From JAHJCW01 sp965369995 (GTDB lineage: Bacteria > Fidelibacterota > Marinisomatia > Marinisomatales > JAHJCW01): a DNA stretch of 11,746 nt. The stretch's first letter is position 1, and every line of letters begins with the position of its first letter. Of this stretch, positions 1 to 6,586 are shown one piece after another. The stretch lies in NCBI GenBank assembly GCA_965369995.1, contig CBDURO010000044.1:1-11746 (forward strand), read 5' to 3'. The notes under the pieces were generated by a model. The model saw only the letters and a list, made by a program, of their open reading frames with translations. It made no database searches and had not been told where the DNA came from. The position numbers and the translations under genes are program-made.

Positions 1-397
1 TAGTATCAGGAATAAATTGGCTAAGTTCATTTAATGTTTTTTCCTGATGTGCAAGAAAGAATAAGCCGGAGTATCCGGCTGATAATATGGCTGATAGTGA
101 TTGTTGGTTGTCATCATGTACTTTGGATATTGCACGGCAAAGATTTTCGTATCCTATTTGATTTTCCGCTAAAAGAATAACATCGTCTTTAGCGGTAATA
201 ATATTTGTTCCGGCGATTGGTAAGATGCCTGCTGCTCCTGCATGCTGTACAAAACGTATAAAACCCCAAACACCATTTGTTTCTGTAAGCGCAAGATGTT
301 GCATGCCTTGCTTCTTTGCTTGAGTAAGTAAGGATTGTTGCGTAGCAGTTCCACGCATTTGAGAAAAATTGGAGTGAACGTTGAGATGTATAAACAT
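1..397 (-). CDS. imuC: Error-prone DNA polymerase ImuC/DnaE2, N-terminal part (runs off left edge)
   Basis: The frame starts with ATG at 397 and stays open to the window edge (132 codons), so only the N-terminus is seen. It reads MFIHLNVHSNFSQMRG, then an LALTETNG segment, then GILPIAGTNI. This is the PHP domain that opens every DnaE-type polymerase III alpha subunit (E. coli DnaE has HLRVHSDYS and LAITDFTN at the same places). Some PHP metal ligands look replaced (N in HLNVHS, E in LTETN), as is common where the PHP domain is not catalytic. It lies 9 bp downstream of imuB in the same direction. That context makes the translesion paralogue ImuC/DnaE2 more likely than the replicative DnaE, which usually does not sit with imuB. 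ImuC is the catalytic polymerase of the SOS mutasome. The palm and finger domains lie outside the window, so the paralogue call rests on context. Confidence 0.8.
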   Translation of the reverse strand, partial: MFIHLNVHSNFSQMRGTATQQSLLTQAKKQGMQHLALTETNGVWGFIRFVQHAGAAGILPIAGTNIITAKDDVILLAENQIGYENLCRAISKVHDDNQQSLSAILSAGYSGLFFLAHQEKTLNELSQFIPDT

Positions 398-406
398 GCT
401 TAAGCA

Positions 407-1627
407 CTAAGAAATTGCGGTAAAATCTTGATGGAGGAACTTTGACATCAGTGGTGGTTTTTGTTTTGGCATATTTCCTAAAGCTGAGGCGGAATGTATA
501 CTGTTAGCTCCATGTTTGCGACGAATGATATCTAAAGCGTTGGATAAATTATTATTTTTGATATTTTCTGTTTCAAAAATAGAAGTTTGGTTTGCAAAAT
601 AAACAAATTTAGAAGCATCAATTATAATGGTGCGAATCCGATTACGGCGATAATTTGCCAGATCAAATAATCTATAACATGTTTTTACGATTGATTTGTC
701 ATTAGTTGCAACAAAGACATCGTGGCGTGCCTTACGCAAACCATCAGTATAGTGAATTTCCAGTTTAACATTTTTTGCAATTTGTTGACGCTTGCGTAAC
801 TGAAAGGCAATTTGTTCAGCCATAGTTTTAACAATCGAGCGTAAAATAAATTGGTCATTGGTATCCTGTGGTATAACGACCTGCTTAATAATATGGTCTC
901 TTAAAGCCGGGGGGCGGACAGCAGATGTGTCTTTACCTTGCGTCTCTCTCGCCACCTGTCTAAAATGTTTTCCGAAGATGATAGAACCTTCTTGCGTGCT
1001 ATGAACAATTTTTTGAATATCATTAACCTGGTTAAGATATAGAAATTGCACCATTTTTTTTACTTGTGGTAAATGAACAGATGGCAAGATAGGTGATTCT
1101 AGCGGTGAGAGGAAGCGTGGTTCTTCGCCGATGGTTATTTCGTTGATGGTCTCCGGCACAACGGCAGTGGAAATGCGACTCACCAACTTATTGATGCTAA
1201 TACCAATTATACTAGCCAAGCCGGTTTTATCTGCTATGACTTTGGATACCGATAAACCTGCCTGCTGATAGCTGGGATACAAATGCTTCATGCCTGTCAT
1301 GTCAAGATAGAATTGCCCGAAGTCGGCAGGTTCTGCGATTGGCGTAAAGGTCGACACCGTTTTATAAAGATATGAATTAAGGCGCGTATATAAAGAACGA
1401 TTATAAGGCATCAATAAAGCGCTGTGGCTCATTTTGCGTGCTAAAGATAGCTTCATGCCACGATACAAGCCCTCTTCTTTTGCCTCGTGAGATACGGAAA
1501 CAATTGTGCCATCTTGTTGCTGTGATGAAATAATAGCAACCGGACGCGTACGCAGAGTAGCATCCATCAAACGTTCTGCTTGAAGTTCAAAATCCTTTAA
1601 ACGTATGTGAAAAATAGAAGCAGCCAT
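407..1627 (-). CDS. imuB: ImuB-like Y-family DNA polymerase homologue, probably catalytically inactive
   Basis: A 406-residue protein with the Y-family layout: N-terminal palm (residues 5-150), thumb/HhH-like region (about 170-230), little-finger-like C-terminal domain (about 245-345) and a tail. Where active DinB/UmuC proteins have HVDMDAFF this one has HIRLKDFE (residues 7-14), and where they have SIDEAFLDLTG it has DFGQFYLDMTG (102-112). The metal-binding Asp of motif I and the Asp-Glu pair are therefore missing. Such loss is characteristic of ImuB, which acts as a hub joining ImuC, the beta clamp and RecA. QTSIF at 347-351 fits a clamp-binding pentapeptide, followed by LSNALDIIRRKHG, typical of UmuC/DinB tails. 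It lies between lexA (21 bp upstream) and imuC (9 bp downstream), so it should be SOS induced. Alternative: another inactive DinB homologue. Confidence 0.85.
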   Translation of the reverse strand: MAASIFHIRLKDFELQAERLMDATLRTRPVAIISSQQQDGTIVSVSHEAKEEGLYRGMKLSLARKMSHSALLMPYNRSLYTRLNSYLYKTVSTFTPIAEPADFGQFYLDMTGMKHLYPSYQQAGLSVSKVIADKTGLASIIGISINKLVSRISTAVVPETINEITIGEEPRFLSPLESPILPSVHLPQVKKMVQFLYLNQVNDIQKIVHSTQEGSIIFGKHFRQVARETQGKDTSAVRPPALRDHIIKQVVIPQDTNDQFILRSIVKTMAEQIAFQLRKRQQIAKNVKLEIHYTDGLRKARHDVFVATNDKSIVKTCYRLFDLANYRRNRIRTIIIDASKFVYFANQTSIFETENIKNNNLSNALDIIRRKHGANSIHSASALGNMPKQKPPLMSKFLHQDFTAIS

Positions 1628-1648
1628 AAACTCACTACTTCTGTTTTA

Positions 1649-2254
1649 TTAATATTCTCTAAAAGAGTAGAGCACAACGCCATTGATCTGAAAATTGTCA
1701 GTATCCTGAATCTTAATAATGGGAAAGTCCGGATTCCTGGGATGGAGCTCCACTCCATGTTCCTTAGGATAATAACGTTTTAAAGTAGCTTCACCATTTA
1801 TGAGCGCTATCACCATTTGTCCGGGTTCTGCTTGCGGCGTTTTCCGCACAATTATATAATCTCCATCTTCGATGTGATCATCCTGCATGGAATTCCCTTT
1901 GACTCTAAGGACAAAATTATCAGGACGTACAAAGGGTGCTGGTACATTAATGGATTCAGCATTTTCCAGTGCCTCAATCGGTTCGCCGGCGGCAATCATT
2001 CCTAAGAGCGGTAGAACTGTTGGTACGGCGTGCTCTTCCGAAAGGATAAGCGCTCTTTTACCATTAGGACCACGGGCACGGTGTATGTATCCATCATCCG
2101 ATAATGTTTTTACATACCAATGCACCGTTCCTAACGATGAAAACCCTAATTTATACATAATTTCTTCGTAGGACGGGGCCTGACCGTTCTCTATCGTGTA
2201 ACGCTGAATGAAGTCCAAAAAACGTTGTTGTTTGTATGATATTGGCTTTTTCAT
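1649..2254 (-). CDS. lexA: LexA repressor (SOS regulator, self-cleaving)
   Basis: A 201-residue protein, the normal LexA length. The N-terminal winged helix-turn-helix occupies residues 1-70 (SYKQQRFLDFI, then SYEEIMYKLGFSSLGTVHWYVKTL). The C-terminal S24-type peptidase domain has the cleavage site Ala89-Gly90 (GMIAAGEP), the nucleophile Ser122 (GNSM) and the general base Lys159 (ATLKRYY), all a few residues from the E. coli positions. RecA-stimulated autocleavage should relieve repression. The ATG at 2254 is preferred: the MKKPISYKQQ start matches the family. The longer frame begins at a TTG (2299) that coincides with a TTGACA -35-like hexamer, and its extra codons read through the direct repeat. 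GAG about 8 nt before the ATG is a weak ribosome site. First gene of lexA-imuB-imuC, divergent from gpmI. Confidence 0.95.
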   Translation of the reverse strand: MKKPISYKQQRFLDFIQRYTIENGQAPSYEEIMYKLGFSSLGTVHWYVKTLSDDGYIHRARGPNGKRALILSEEHAVPTVLPLLGMIAAGEPIEALENAESINVPAPFVRPDNFVLRVKGNSMQDDHIEDGDYIIVRKTPQAEPGQMVIALINGEATLKRYYPKEHGVELHPRNPDFPIIKIQDTDNFQINGVVLYSFREY

Positions 2255-2260
2255 AGTATA

Positions 2261-2280
2261 CTCGTAAGTTTCTCGTAAGT
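2261..2280 (-). promoter_or_regulatory. Candidate LexA operator: 9-bp direct repeat
   Basis: ACTTACGAG occurs twice on the minus strand (2280-2272 and 2269-2261) separated by AA, giving a perfect direct repeat with an 11-bp period, about one helical turn. It starts 6 bp before the lexA ATG and lies downstream of a TTGACA hexamer (2299-2294, minus), so a bound protein would block the promoter or initiation. Direct-repeat LexA boxes with an 11-bp period are known in alphaproteobacteria (GTTC-N7-GTTC). The motif here is different, and its assignment to LexA is inferred from position. The same DNA also provides the weak ribosome-binding GAG. Confidence 0.5.
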
Positions 2281-2369
2281 ATTTTAATGGTTTTGTCAAT
2301 GGAATGCAAGAAAAATCTTAGTAATATTGTTGGAGACTTATAAAACATAAAGATATATAAATAAGAACT

Positions 2370-3929
2370 ATGAAAAAATCACCCGTAGTATTAATTATTT
2401 TAGATGGTGTAGGATATAATGAGAATCCTAAAGGAAATGCCGTTTTAGCAGCCCATACACCCAATTTAGATAGTTACTATCAAAAATATCCGTGGACCTT
2501 ATTAGATGCCTCTGGAGAAGCTGTTGGATTGCCAGCCGGATTCCAAGGATCAAGCGAAGTCGGTCATTTAAGTATGGGCGCAGGGCGTATTGTTAAGCAG
2601 GAATTGAAGCGTATCAATGACAAACTCGAGGATGGTTCACTTTTTGCAAACAAGAATTGGCAAAACCTGATTGAAAATTGGAAGAAGAACGATTCGCAAT
2701 TCCACTTTTTTGGACTATTGCAGGATGAAGGCGTACACGCTCACCAAGATCATCTATTCAAATTGATGAAGCGTGCACGACAAGAATTTCCCGAAGGGAA
2801 AATTGTAATACATCTGTTCTTGGATGGTCGTGATACACCGCCAAGAAGTACTTTGGAATATTTTTATACTTTACGTCAACAAATGGAGGCAGTCGGGAAT
2901 TGCACAATCGGTACAATTATGGGTCGTTATTATGGAATGGATCGTGTAAAAAGTTGGGACTTGACCGATCAAGCGTATCATTGCATTGTTGATGCAATCG
3001 GTAAAAACACCACTGAACCGGAAGTCGCTATCAAGGCTTCTTACGATAATGATAAAACACCATCCGGCGTTGATATGTTCGATGAATATATTGAACCGTA
3101 TGTTATTGATGGTTATTCCGGTATGAACGATGGCGATGTAATTCTGCACACCAATTATCGGCAAGACCGCGCAATACAACTGACAAGTGCATTTGTTAAT
3201 AATGATTATCCGGGAACATTGAAACGCAAACCGCAAGTTATGTATGTTGGACTCACCCGCTATTATGATGAATTCGAAGACTATTTATTAGGCGGAATGG
3301 ATGAAGGTGACGAAAAATTAGATAATTTAGTAGGGCAAGTAATATCGGAAGCCGGATTAAAACAACTACGCTTGGCGGAAACGCAGAAATTCCGCCATGT
3401 AACGAGTTTTTTTAATGGTAAATCCACAACTCCGTTTGCCAATGAAGACCAAGTTGAAGTGCCCAGTCGGTTTGATCCATCGAGCTTTGCCGAGCATCCT
3501 GAAATGGAAGCTTACCACGTTACTGATGAATTATTGAAACGGATTAAAGACAATCCCTACGATTTTATTTTAGTAAACTATGCCAATGGCGATATGGTTG
3601 GACATACCGGAGATTTTGATGCTGCAAAGCATGCAGTTGAAATACTTGATGAAAATCTTGGCAAAGTTATACCACGCTTGTTGGAATTGGATGCAAAAAT
3701 ATTACTAACTGCCGACCACGGCAATTGTGATCAAATGATTGATTATGAAACCGGACAAGTGCGTACAAGCCATTCTTTGAATTTAGTGCGTTGTGTTTAT
3801 ATTTCCGCCGATACCGACGGTATTACATTAAAACAAAACGGAATTTTACCGGATATTGGACCAACCGTTTTACATTTAATGGGCTTTGATATACCGAATG
3901 ATATGACAGCGGAGTGTTTGGTAAAATAA
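2370..3929 (+). CDS. gpmI: 2,3-bisphosphoglycerate-independent phosphoglycerate mutase
   Basis: A 519-residue cytosolic enzyme interconverting 3- and 2-phosphoglycerate in glycolysis/gluconeogenesis with two metal ions (usually Mn2+). The alkaline-phosphatase-like domain is split: the N-terminal part has Asp12 (ILDGVGY) and the phosphoserine nucleophile Ser62 (GSSEVGH). The inserted transferase domain (about 80-310) has GVHAH (His123), LDGRDTPPRS (Asp152, Arg154, Asp155), GRYYGMDR and NYRQDR. The C-terminal part has AETQKFRHVT, NYANGDMVGHTG (Asp407, His411), TADHGNCDQM (Asp449, His450) and TSHS (His468). Every ligand expected for the family is present and the length is normal. No clear Shine-Dalgarno precedes the ATG. 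It is monocistronic, divergent from lexA and convergent with the small gene at 3937. Confidence 0.97.
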   Translation: MKKSPVVLIILDGVGYNENPKGNAVLAAHTPNLDSYYQKYPWTLLDASGEAVGLPAGFQGSSEVGHLSMGAGRIVKQELKRINDKLEDGSLFANKNWQNLIENWKKNDSQFHFFGLLQDEGVHAHQDHLFKLMKRARQEFPEGKIVIHLFLDGRDTPPRSTLEYFYTLRQQMEAVGNCTIGTIMGRYYGMDRVKSWDLTDQAYHCIVDAIGKNTTEPEVAIKASYDNDKTPSGVDMFDEYIEPYVIDGYSGMNDGDVILHTNYRQDRAIQLTSAFVNNDYPGTLKRKPQVMYVGLTRYYDEFEDYLLGGMDEGDEKLDNLVGQVISEAGLKQLRLAETQKFRHVTSFFNGKSTTPFANEDQVEVPSRFDPSSFAEHPEMEAYHVTDELLKRIKDNPYDFILVNYANGDMVGHTGDFDAAKHAVEILDENLGKVIPRLLELDAKILLTADHGNCDQMIDYETGQVRTSHSLNLVRCVYISADTDGITLKQNGILPDIGPTVLHLMGFDIPNDMTAECLVK

Positions 3930-3936
3930 ATTAATT

Positions 3937-4182
3937 CTACTTTTCTTTTGATTGGTCTAAGTCCGCAAAATACCGATGGGTCTTAATTACATACTCTTGT
4001 AATTCTGAATGGTATTCTTCAGTTTTATCGTTTATACGTATTAGAAATAGTAAATGAATAATTTTATCTTGTAGCTTGTAGTTAAGTTCGTGTTCACCAT
4101 GGGTCAACACTGTATCTATTTCAGCATAAAATTTCGGTAAAAATGGAAGTTCAACATCTTCAGCAGTATCAACTAGAAACAT
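3937..4182 (-). CDS. Small hypothetical protein, possibly the soluble part of a membrane-anchored protein
   Basis: From the first ATG this is an 81-residue protein (MFLVDTAEDVELPFLPKFY...) rich in charged residues and apparently helical. I recognise no family. Upstream of this ATG the frame stays open for 63 codons and encodes a transmembrane helix followed by a basic FRSKKKS stretch, then runs smoothly into this part (see 4183-4371). The ATG at 4182 may therefore not be the true start. No convincing ribosome site precedes it. The gene is tail-to-tail with gpmI, 7 bp apart, and downstream of fetB on the same strand. It may be a real small gene, a longer gene with a rare start codon, or a remnant with a damaged start. 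Confidence 0.5.
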   Translation of the reverse strand: MFLVDTAEDVELPFLPKFYAEIDTVLTHGEHELNYKLQDKIIHLLFLIRINDKTEEYHSELQEYVIKTHRYFADLDQSKEK

Positions 4183-4371
4183 TAAATCCTCAATGATTAA
4201 ACGAAGTTTTGTTATGGTTGATTTTTTCTTTTTAGATCTAAATAGAAGATCTTTATAAAGAGGGATTAAAGCAACAATAACTGCGAGTAGAGTAGCAATG
4301 CTTGCTATTGCAGTCCAGTTCCAACAAGGATTAATAGTAGTGGTGACTGTTGTTGTATCGATTGTTGTTAC
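4183..4371 (-). other. In-frame upstream extension encoding a membrane helix, without a standard start codon
   Basis: Reading the same minus-strand frame upstream of 4182 gives, after a TGA at 4374-4372, a Thr-rich segment. Then comes a hydrophobic stretch WTAIASIATLLAVIVALIPL (about 4317-4258), then YKDLLFRSKKKS and TKLRLIIEDL, which joins the 81-residue protein. A hydrophobic helix followed by a positive cluster is the normal pattern for a single-pass protein with a cytosolic C-terminus. There is no ATG, GTG or TTG in the segment; an ATT at 4335-4333 just before the helix would be the nearest rare start. Either a non-standard start is used or the start was lost by mutation. Confidence 0.4.
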
Positions 4372-4428
4372 TCAATATTATTGTTATAAATTAATAAGAT
4401 TTATTGATACTCAGAACAATAGATTTTA

Positions 4429-5229
4429 CTATCCTTTCCTCAACAAGTCTCGCTTCAACTGCATTTGGGGTGTAAAAAACTGCCGGTAAACTAAGTTCAA
4501 AACTAAAATATCTACCATAGTTGCGGTGCTGATCCACATATACATTATCATAATTTGATAGCGCACCGCAATCAGCGGATCAATGCCCGCCAATATTTGT
4601 CCGGTCATAACGCCAGGCAGCTGAACTAATCCGACCGTCATCAGAGCATTAATATTGGGAAGTAAAGCTGCCTGTACTGATTCCTTAAATGAATCGTGAA
4701 CTGCCGATTTGACCGGAGCGCCTAATGAAAGCAGCATCTCAATTTCGTTTTCACGATGTGTTATTTCGCTAACAAACCGATTAACCGTAAGCGTTGTTGA
4801 ATTCAACGCATTACCGATGATCATTCCGGCAATCGGAATCATGGCATAAGGGTAAAACCACGGTTCAACAGTCAGAATTAATTTTAGTATTAAACCAAGT
4901 ACGATGAAAACGGTGAAGAAAAACGATCCAAGTAAAATCCAAAATAAATTTGGTATTTTAAATTTTTTAAGTCTGCGATAACCCTCATAGCTAGCTATCA
5001 CTATCATAAGTGATACTAAACCAACCATGAAACTCCAATGGTGCTGTTGGAAAAAATAGGTAAGTACATACCCCATTGCAGTAAGCTGAATAAAAGTGCG
5101 GAAAGTTCCGATGAGTAATGTTTTTTCTATTCCAATTTTCCACCACCGGATAAGCCCAACGCTTATAGCAACAAATATCAGCGACACAATAACATCTGTC
5201 CAGGTGATAGCGTAAAATGATTGTGTCAT
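4429..5229 (-). CDS. fetB: ABC transporter permease, FetB/UPF0014 (YbbM) family
   Basis: A 266-residue inner-membrane protein with about seven hydrophobic segments. Hallmarks of the UPF0014 family are clear: GTFRTFIQLTAMGYVL (41-56), a MIPIAGMIIGNALNS loop (130-144), LLSLGAP (166-172) and the C-terminal LPGVMTGQILAGIDPLIAVRYQ region (204-225). In E. coli FetAB is implicated in iron export and resistance to oxidative stress. The substrate here is inferred from the family only. Its ATG overlaps the fetA stop (ATGA, 5226-5229), showing translational coupling. Last gene of padR-fetA-fetB. Confidence 0.9.
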   Translation of the reverse strand: MTQSFYAITWTDVIVSLIFVAISVGLIRWWKIGIEKTLLIGTFRTFIQLTAMGYVLTYFFQQHHWSFMVGLVSLMIVIASYEGYRRLKKFKIPNLFWILLGSFFFTVFIVLGLILKLILTVEPWFYPYAMIPIAGMIIGNALNSTTLTVNRFVSEITHRENEIEMLLSLGAPVKSAVHDSFKESVQAALLPNINALMTVGLVQLPGVMTGQILAGIDPLIAVRYQIMIMYMWISTATMVDILVLNLVYRQFFTPQMQLKRDLLRKG

Positions 5230-5954
5230 TTCGGTTCCTTTGCAATGAACGCTTGTGCTGTGGCAGTTTGCGGATTATTTATGATGTCAGCATTACCAGC
5301 TTCAATAATTTTCCCGTCAATTAAATAAGCTACGCGTTTCGCAAATTGTTTTATTATTTGATGATCATGCGATACTAAAATGATTGTTAACTTTAAATCC
5401 TGATATAGTTGATATATTAGTTTGAGTATTTTATTTGCTAATTGTGGGTCAAGATTGGCGGTTGGCTCATCTAATAATAAAACTTCCGGTTGGTTTAATA
5501 ATGTTCGCGCTAAAGCGATGCGTTGTTGCTCACCACCGGAGATAGAACGGGCATCTTTATTTAAAAAATCATAACTTAATCCAACTTGCTCTAAAATTTC
5601 GGTTAATCCTTTATCAGAAAATATATCTCCATCTTTTGTCCATTTTTGCGTCATTGTTAGATTTTCTTTAACAGTTCCATTTATCATTGTTGGAGATTGG
5701 AACACCATCCCAACTTTTTGCCGAAGCAGTGTTATATCGTAATCAGTTATCAGTTTATCATTAAAATATATGCTACCTGAAGTTGGAGAATTAAGGCAAT
5801 TCAACATTCTTAAAAGTGTGGATTTGCCGGAACCTGATGGTCCTAATAACGCTACAAATTCACTTGGTTTTATATCTAACGAGATATCTTGAAGAATTTT
5901 TAATCCGTCAACGGAATAATTGATGTTGTCTAATTTGAATAGTGAATTATTCAT
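5226..5954 (-). CDS. fetA: ABC transporter ATP-binding protein, FetA-like
   Basis: A 242-residue ATPase with all ABC motifs in order: Walker A GPSGSGKST (38-46), Q-loop Gln86 (MVFQSPTM), signature SISGGEQQR (137-145), Walker B VLLLDEP (Asp162, catalytic Glu163), D-loop (NLDP) and H-loop His196 (VSHDH). It would dimerise and drive the FetB permease. Pairing with an UPF0014 permease by a 4-bp overlap identifies it as FetA rather than one of the many similar amino-acid or phosphate transport ATPases. It starts 2 bp after the padR stop, so the three genes are almost certainly one transcript. It is the only ABC ATPase in the window. There is no sequence reason to think it serves the distant znuAB genes. 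Confidence 0.88.
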   Translation of the reverse strand: MNNSLFKLDNINYSVDGLKILQDISLDIKPSEFVALLGPSGSGKSTLLRMLNCLNSPTSGSIYFNDKLITDYDITLLRQKVGMVFQSPTMINGTVKENLTMTQKWTKDGDIFSDKGLTEILEQVGLSYDFLNKDARSISGGEQQRIALARTLLNQPEVLLLDEPTANLDPQLANKILKLIYQLYQDLKLTIILVSHDHQIIKQFAKRVAYLIDGKIIEAGNADIINNPQTATAQAFIAKEPK

Positions 5955-5956
5955 TA

Positions 5957-6271
5957 TTAGTCGTCTTCATTAAGTTCCGCGACTAATTCATTTGCTTTTA
6001 CTTTTGCTTGTTTTAATATTGCAATGCCTTCTTCTGTGATACTATAATATTTCCTGATCTTTCCATTTATATTTTCCTTTTTAGAGGAAATAAAACCGTC
6101 TTTTTCAAGTCTATGAAAAATAGGATATAGTGTACCGAAAGAAATTTCGTATCCGTGTCTTTTAAGCTCGGCTTGAAATTCAGAACCGTAAACAGGTTCT
6201 TTTGCAGTATGGTGCAAAATATGAATTCGAATAAAACCTAATTTCAAATCTCTGATTAATTTATTTTCCAT
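5957..6271 (-). CDS. PadR-family transcriptional regulator
   Basis: A 104-residue protein that is almost entirely the PadR winged helix: VYGSEFQAELKRHGYEISFGTLYPIFHRLEKDGFI (27-61), with the family's GTLYP signature (46-50) in the recognition helix. A wing follows (KENINGKIRKYYSITEEG, 65-82) and a short dimerisation helix ends at about 100. It matches the short, one-helix subtype that responds to small ligands or to unknown signals. It is the first gene of padR-fetA-fetB, 2 bp ahead of fetA. A perfect inverted repeat lies 21 bp upstream of its ATG, so autorepression of the operon is likely. The inducing signal cannot be read from sequence; metal or oxidative stress is a guess from the transporter. 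Confidence 0.92.
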   Translation of the reverse strand: MENKLIRDLKLGFIRIHILHHTAKEPVYGSEFQAELKRHGYEISFGTLYPIFHRLEKDGFISSKKENINGKIRKYYSITEEGIAILKQAKVKANELVAELNEDD

Positions 6272-6292
6272 AACTGTTATTAATATTGTTTG

Positions 6293-6315
6293 GCGATATA
6301 GTGAAGCTATATCGC
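6293..6315 (-). promoter_or_regulatory. Candidate PadR operator: perfect 9-bp inverted repeat
   Basis: The arms GCGATATAG (6293-6301) and CTATATCGC (6307-6315) are exact reverse complements with 5 bp between them. The dyad ends 21 bp upstream of the padR ATG. PadR proteins usually bind AT-rich dyads overlapping their own promoter, so autoregulation is the simplest reading. The repeat could instead form a hairpin in the leader RNA; there is no T-run after it, so it is not a terminator. Confidence 0.55.
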
Positions 6316-6343
6316 AATATGATATTAGGTCAAGATAAATTAA

Positions 6344-6370
6344 CCACAGATTTCACAGATTACACAAATT
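6344..6370 (+). repeat. Three tandem 9-bp units (CCACAGATT type)
   Basis: CCACAGATT, TCACAGATT and ACACAAATT follow each other without gaps. From memory, very similar CCACAGATT-type strings are scattered between genes in many unrelated genomes; I cannot count copies in this genome. It is the first of five repeat motifs in the padR-lgt gap. Confidence 0.6.
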
Positions 6371-6403
6371 TTAAATAATAAGATACGACCATTTCTGTTT
6401 TTT

Positions 6404-6450
6404 GTAGGGACAGCATCCCTGCTTACGCTATAGCTATGGCGGACAGGCAG
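6404..6450 (+). repeat. REP-like palindromic segment
   Basis: GTAGGGACAG is followed by nested dyads: AGGGA/TCCCT around CAGCA (6406-6420), the palindrome GCTATAGC, and a GGCGGACAGGCAG end that pairs roughly with the CTGCTTACGC part. Such folded GC-richer segments in an AT-rich gap resemble REP or small MITE-type sequences. No open frame of note crosses it. Confidence 0.4.
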
Positions 6451-6475
6451 TGCTATCCTTAATGGTGTTTTGTGA

Positions 6476-6503
6476 GTAGAGACGTAAGATTTTACGTCTC
6501 TAC
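6476..6503 (+). repeat. Perfect 12-bp inverted repeat (GTAGAGACG type)
   Basis: The arms GTAGAGACGTAA (6476-6487) and TTACGTCTCTAC (6492-6503) are exact reverse complements around GATT. An A/T-rich stretch with a run of seven T follows at 6512-6518, some 8 bp on, so as RNA it could weakly terminate transcription, though no plus-strand gene ends here. Palindromes of this GTAGAGACG form are, from memory, dispersed in several phyla. Confidence 0.6.
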
Positions 6504-6526
6504 GTGAAGCATTTTTTTAATATTTT

Positions 6527-6553
6527 TTTGCGTACTTTGCGTACTTTGCGGTT
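6527..6553 (+). repeat. Three tandem 9-bp units (TTTGCGTAC type)
   Basis: TTTGCGTAC occurs twice, then TTTGCGGTT, in direct succession. It has the same 9-bp period as the repeat at 6344 but a different motif. It is similar to the TTTGCG-type strings seen between genes in other bacteria (memory, not searched). Confidence 0.6.
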
Positions 6554-6569
6554 ATACGGCTTTGTTTTT

Positions 6570-6586
6570 ATTCGTGAATTCGTGGC
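6570..6586 (+). repeat. Two tandem 8-bp units (ATTCGTGA/ATTCGTGG)
   Basis: ATTCGTGA is followed directly by ATTCGTGG and a C, ending exactly at the lgt stop codon (6587-6589). It is the last of the five motifs in this gap, and lies where the lgt terminator would be expected. Confidence 0.5.

Noticed and set aside
189..407. 72-codon minus-strand frame at the left edge
   Set aside because: It is in another frame of the PHP-domain coding region of imuC, which gives a recognisable polymerase sequence; this one does not.
2255..2299. Longer LexA N-terminus from 2299
   Set aside because: The start would be TTG within a TTGACA promoter-like hexamer, and the extra 15 residues only translate the direct repeat; LexA proteins normally start near the KQQ segment.
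2871..3236. 121-codon minus-strand frame inside gpmI
   Set aside because: It is the antisense of a fully conserved gpmI region; no start signal or family likeness.
6344..6586. CRISPR array
   Set aside because: Repeat units are 8-9 bp, differ in motif and have no spacers of constant length; no cas genes are nearby.
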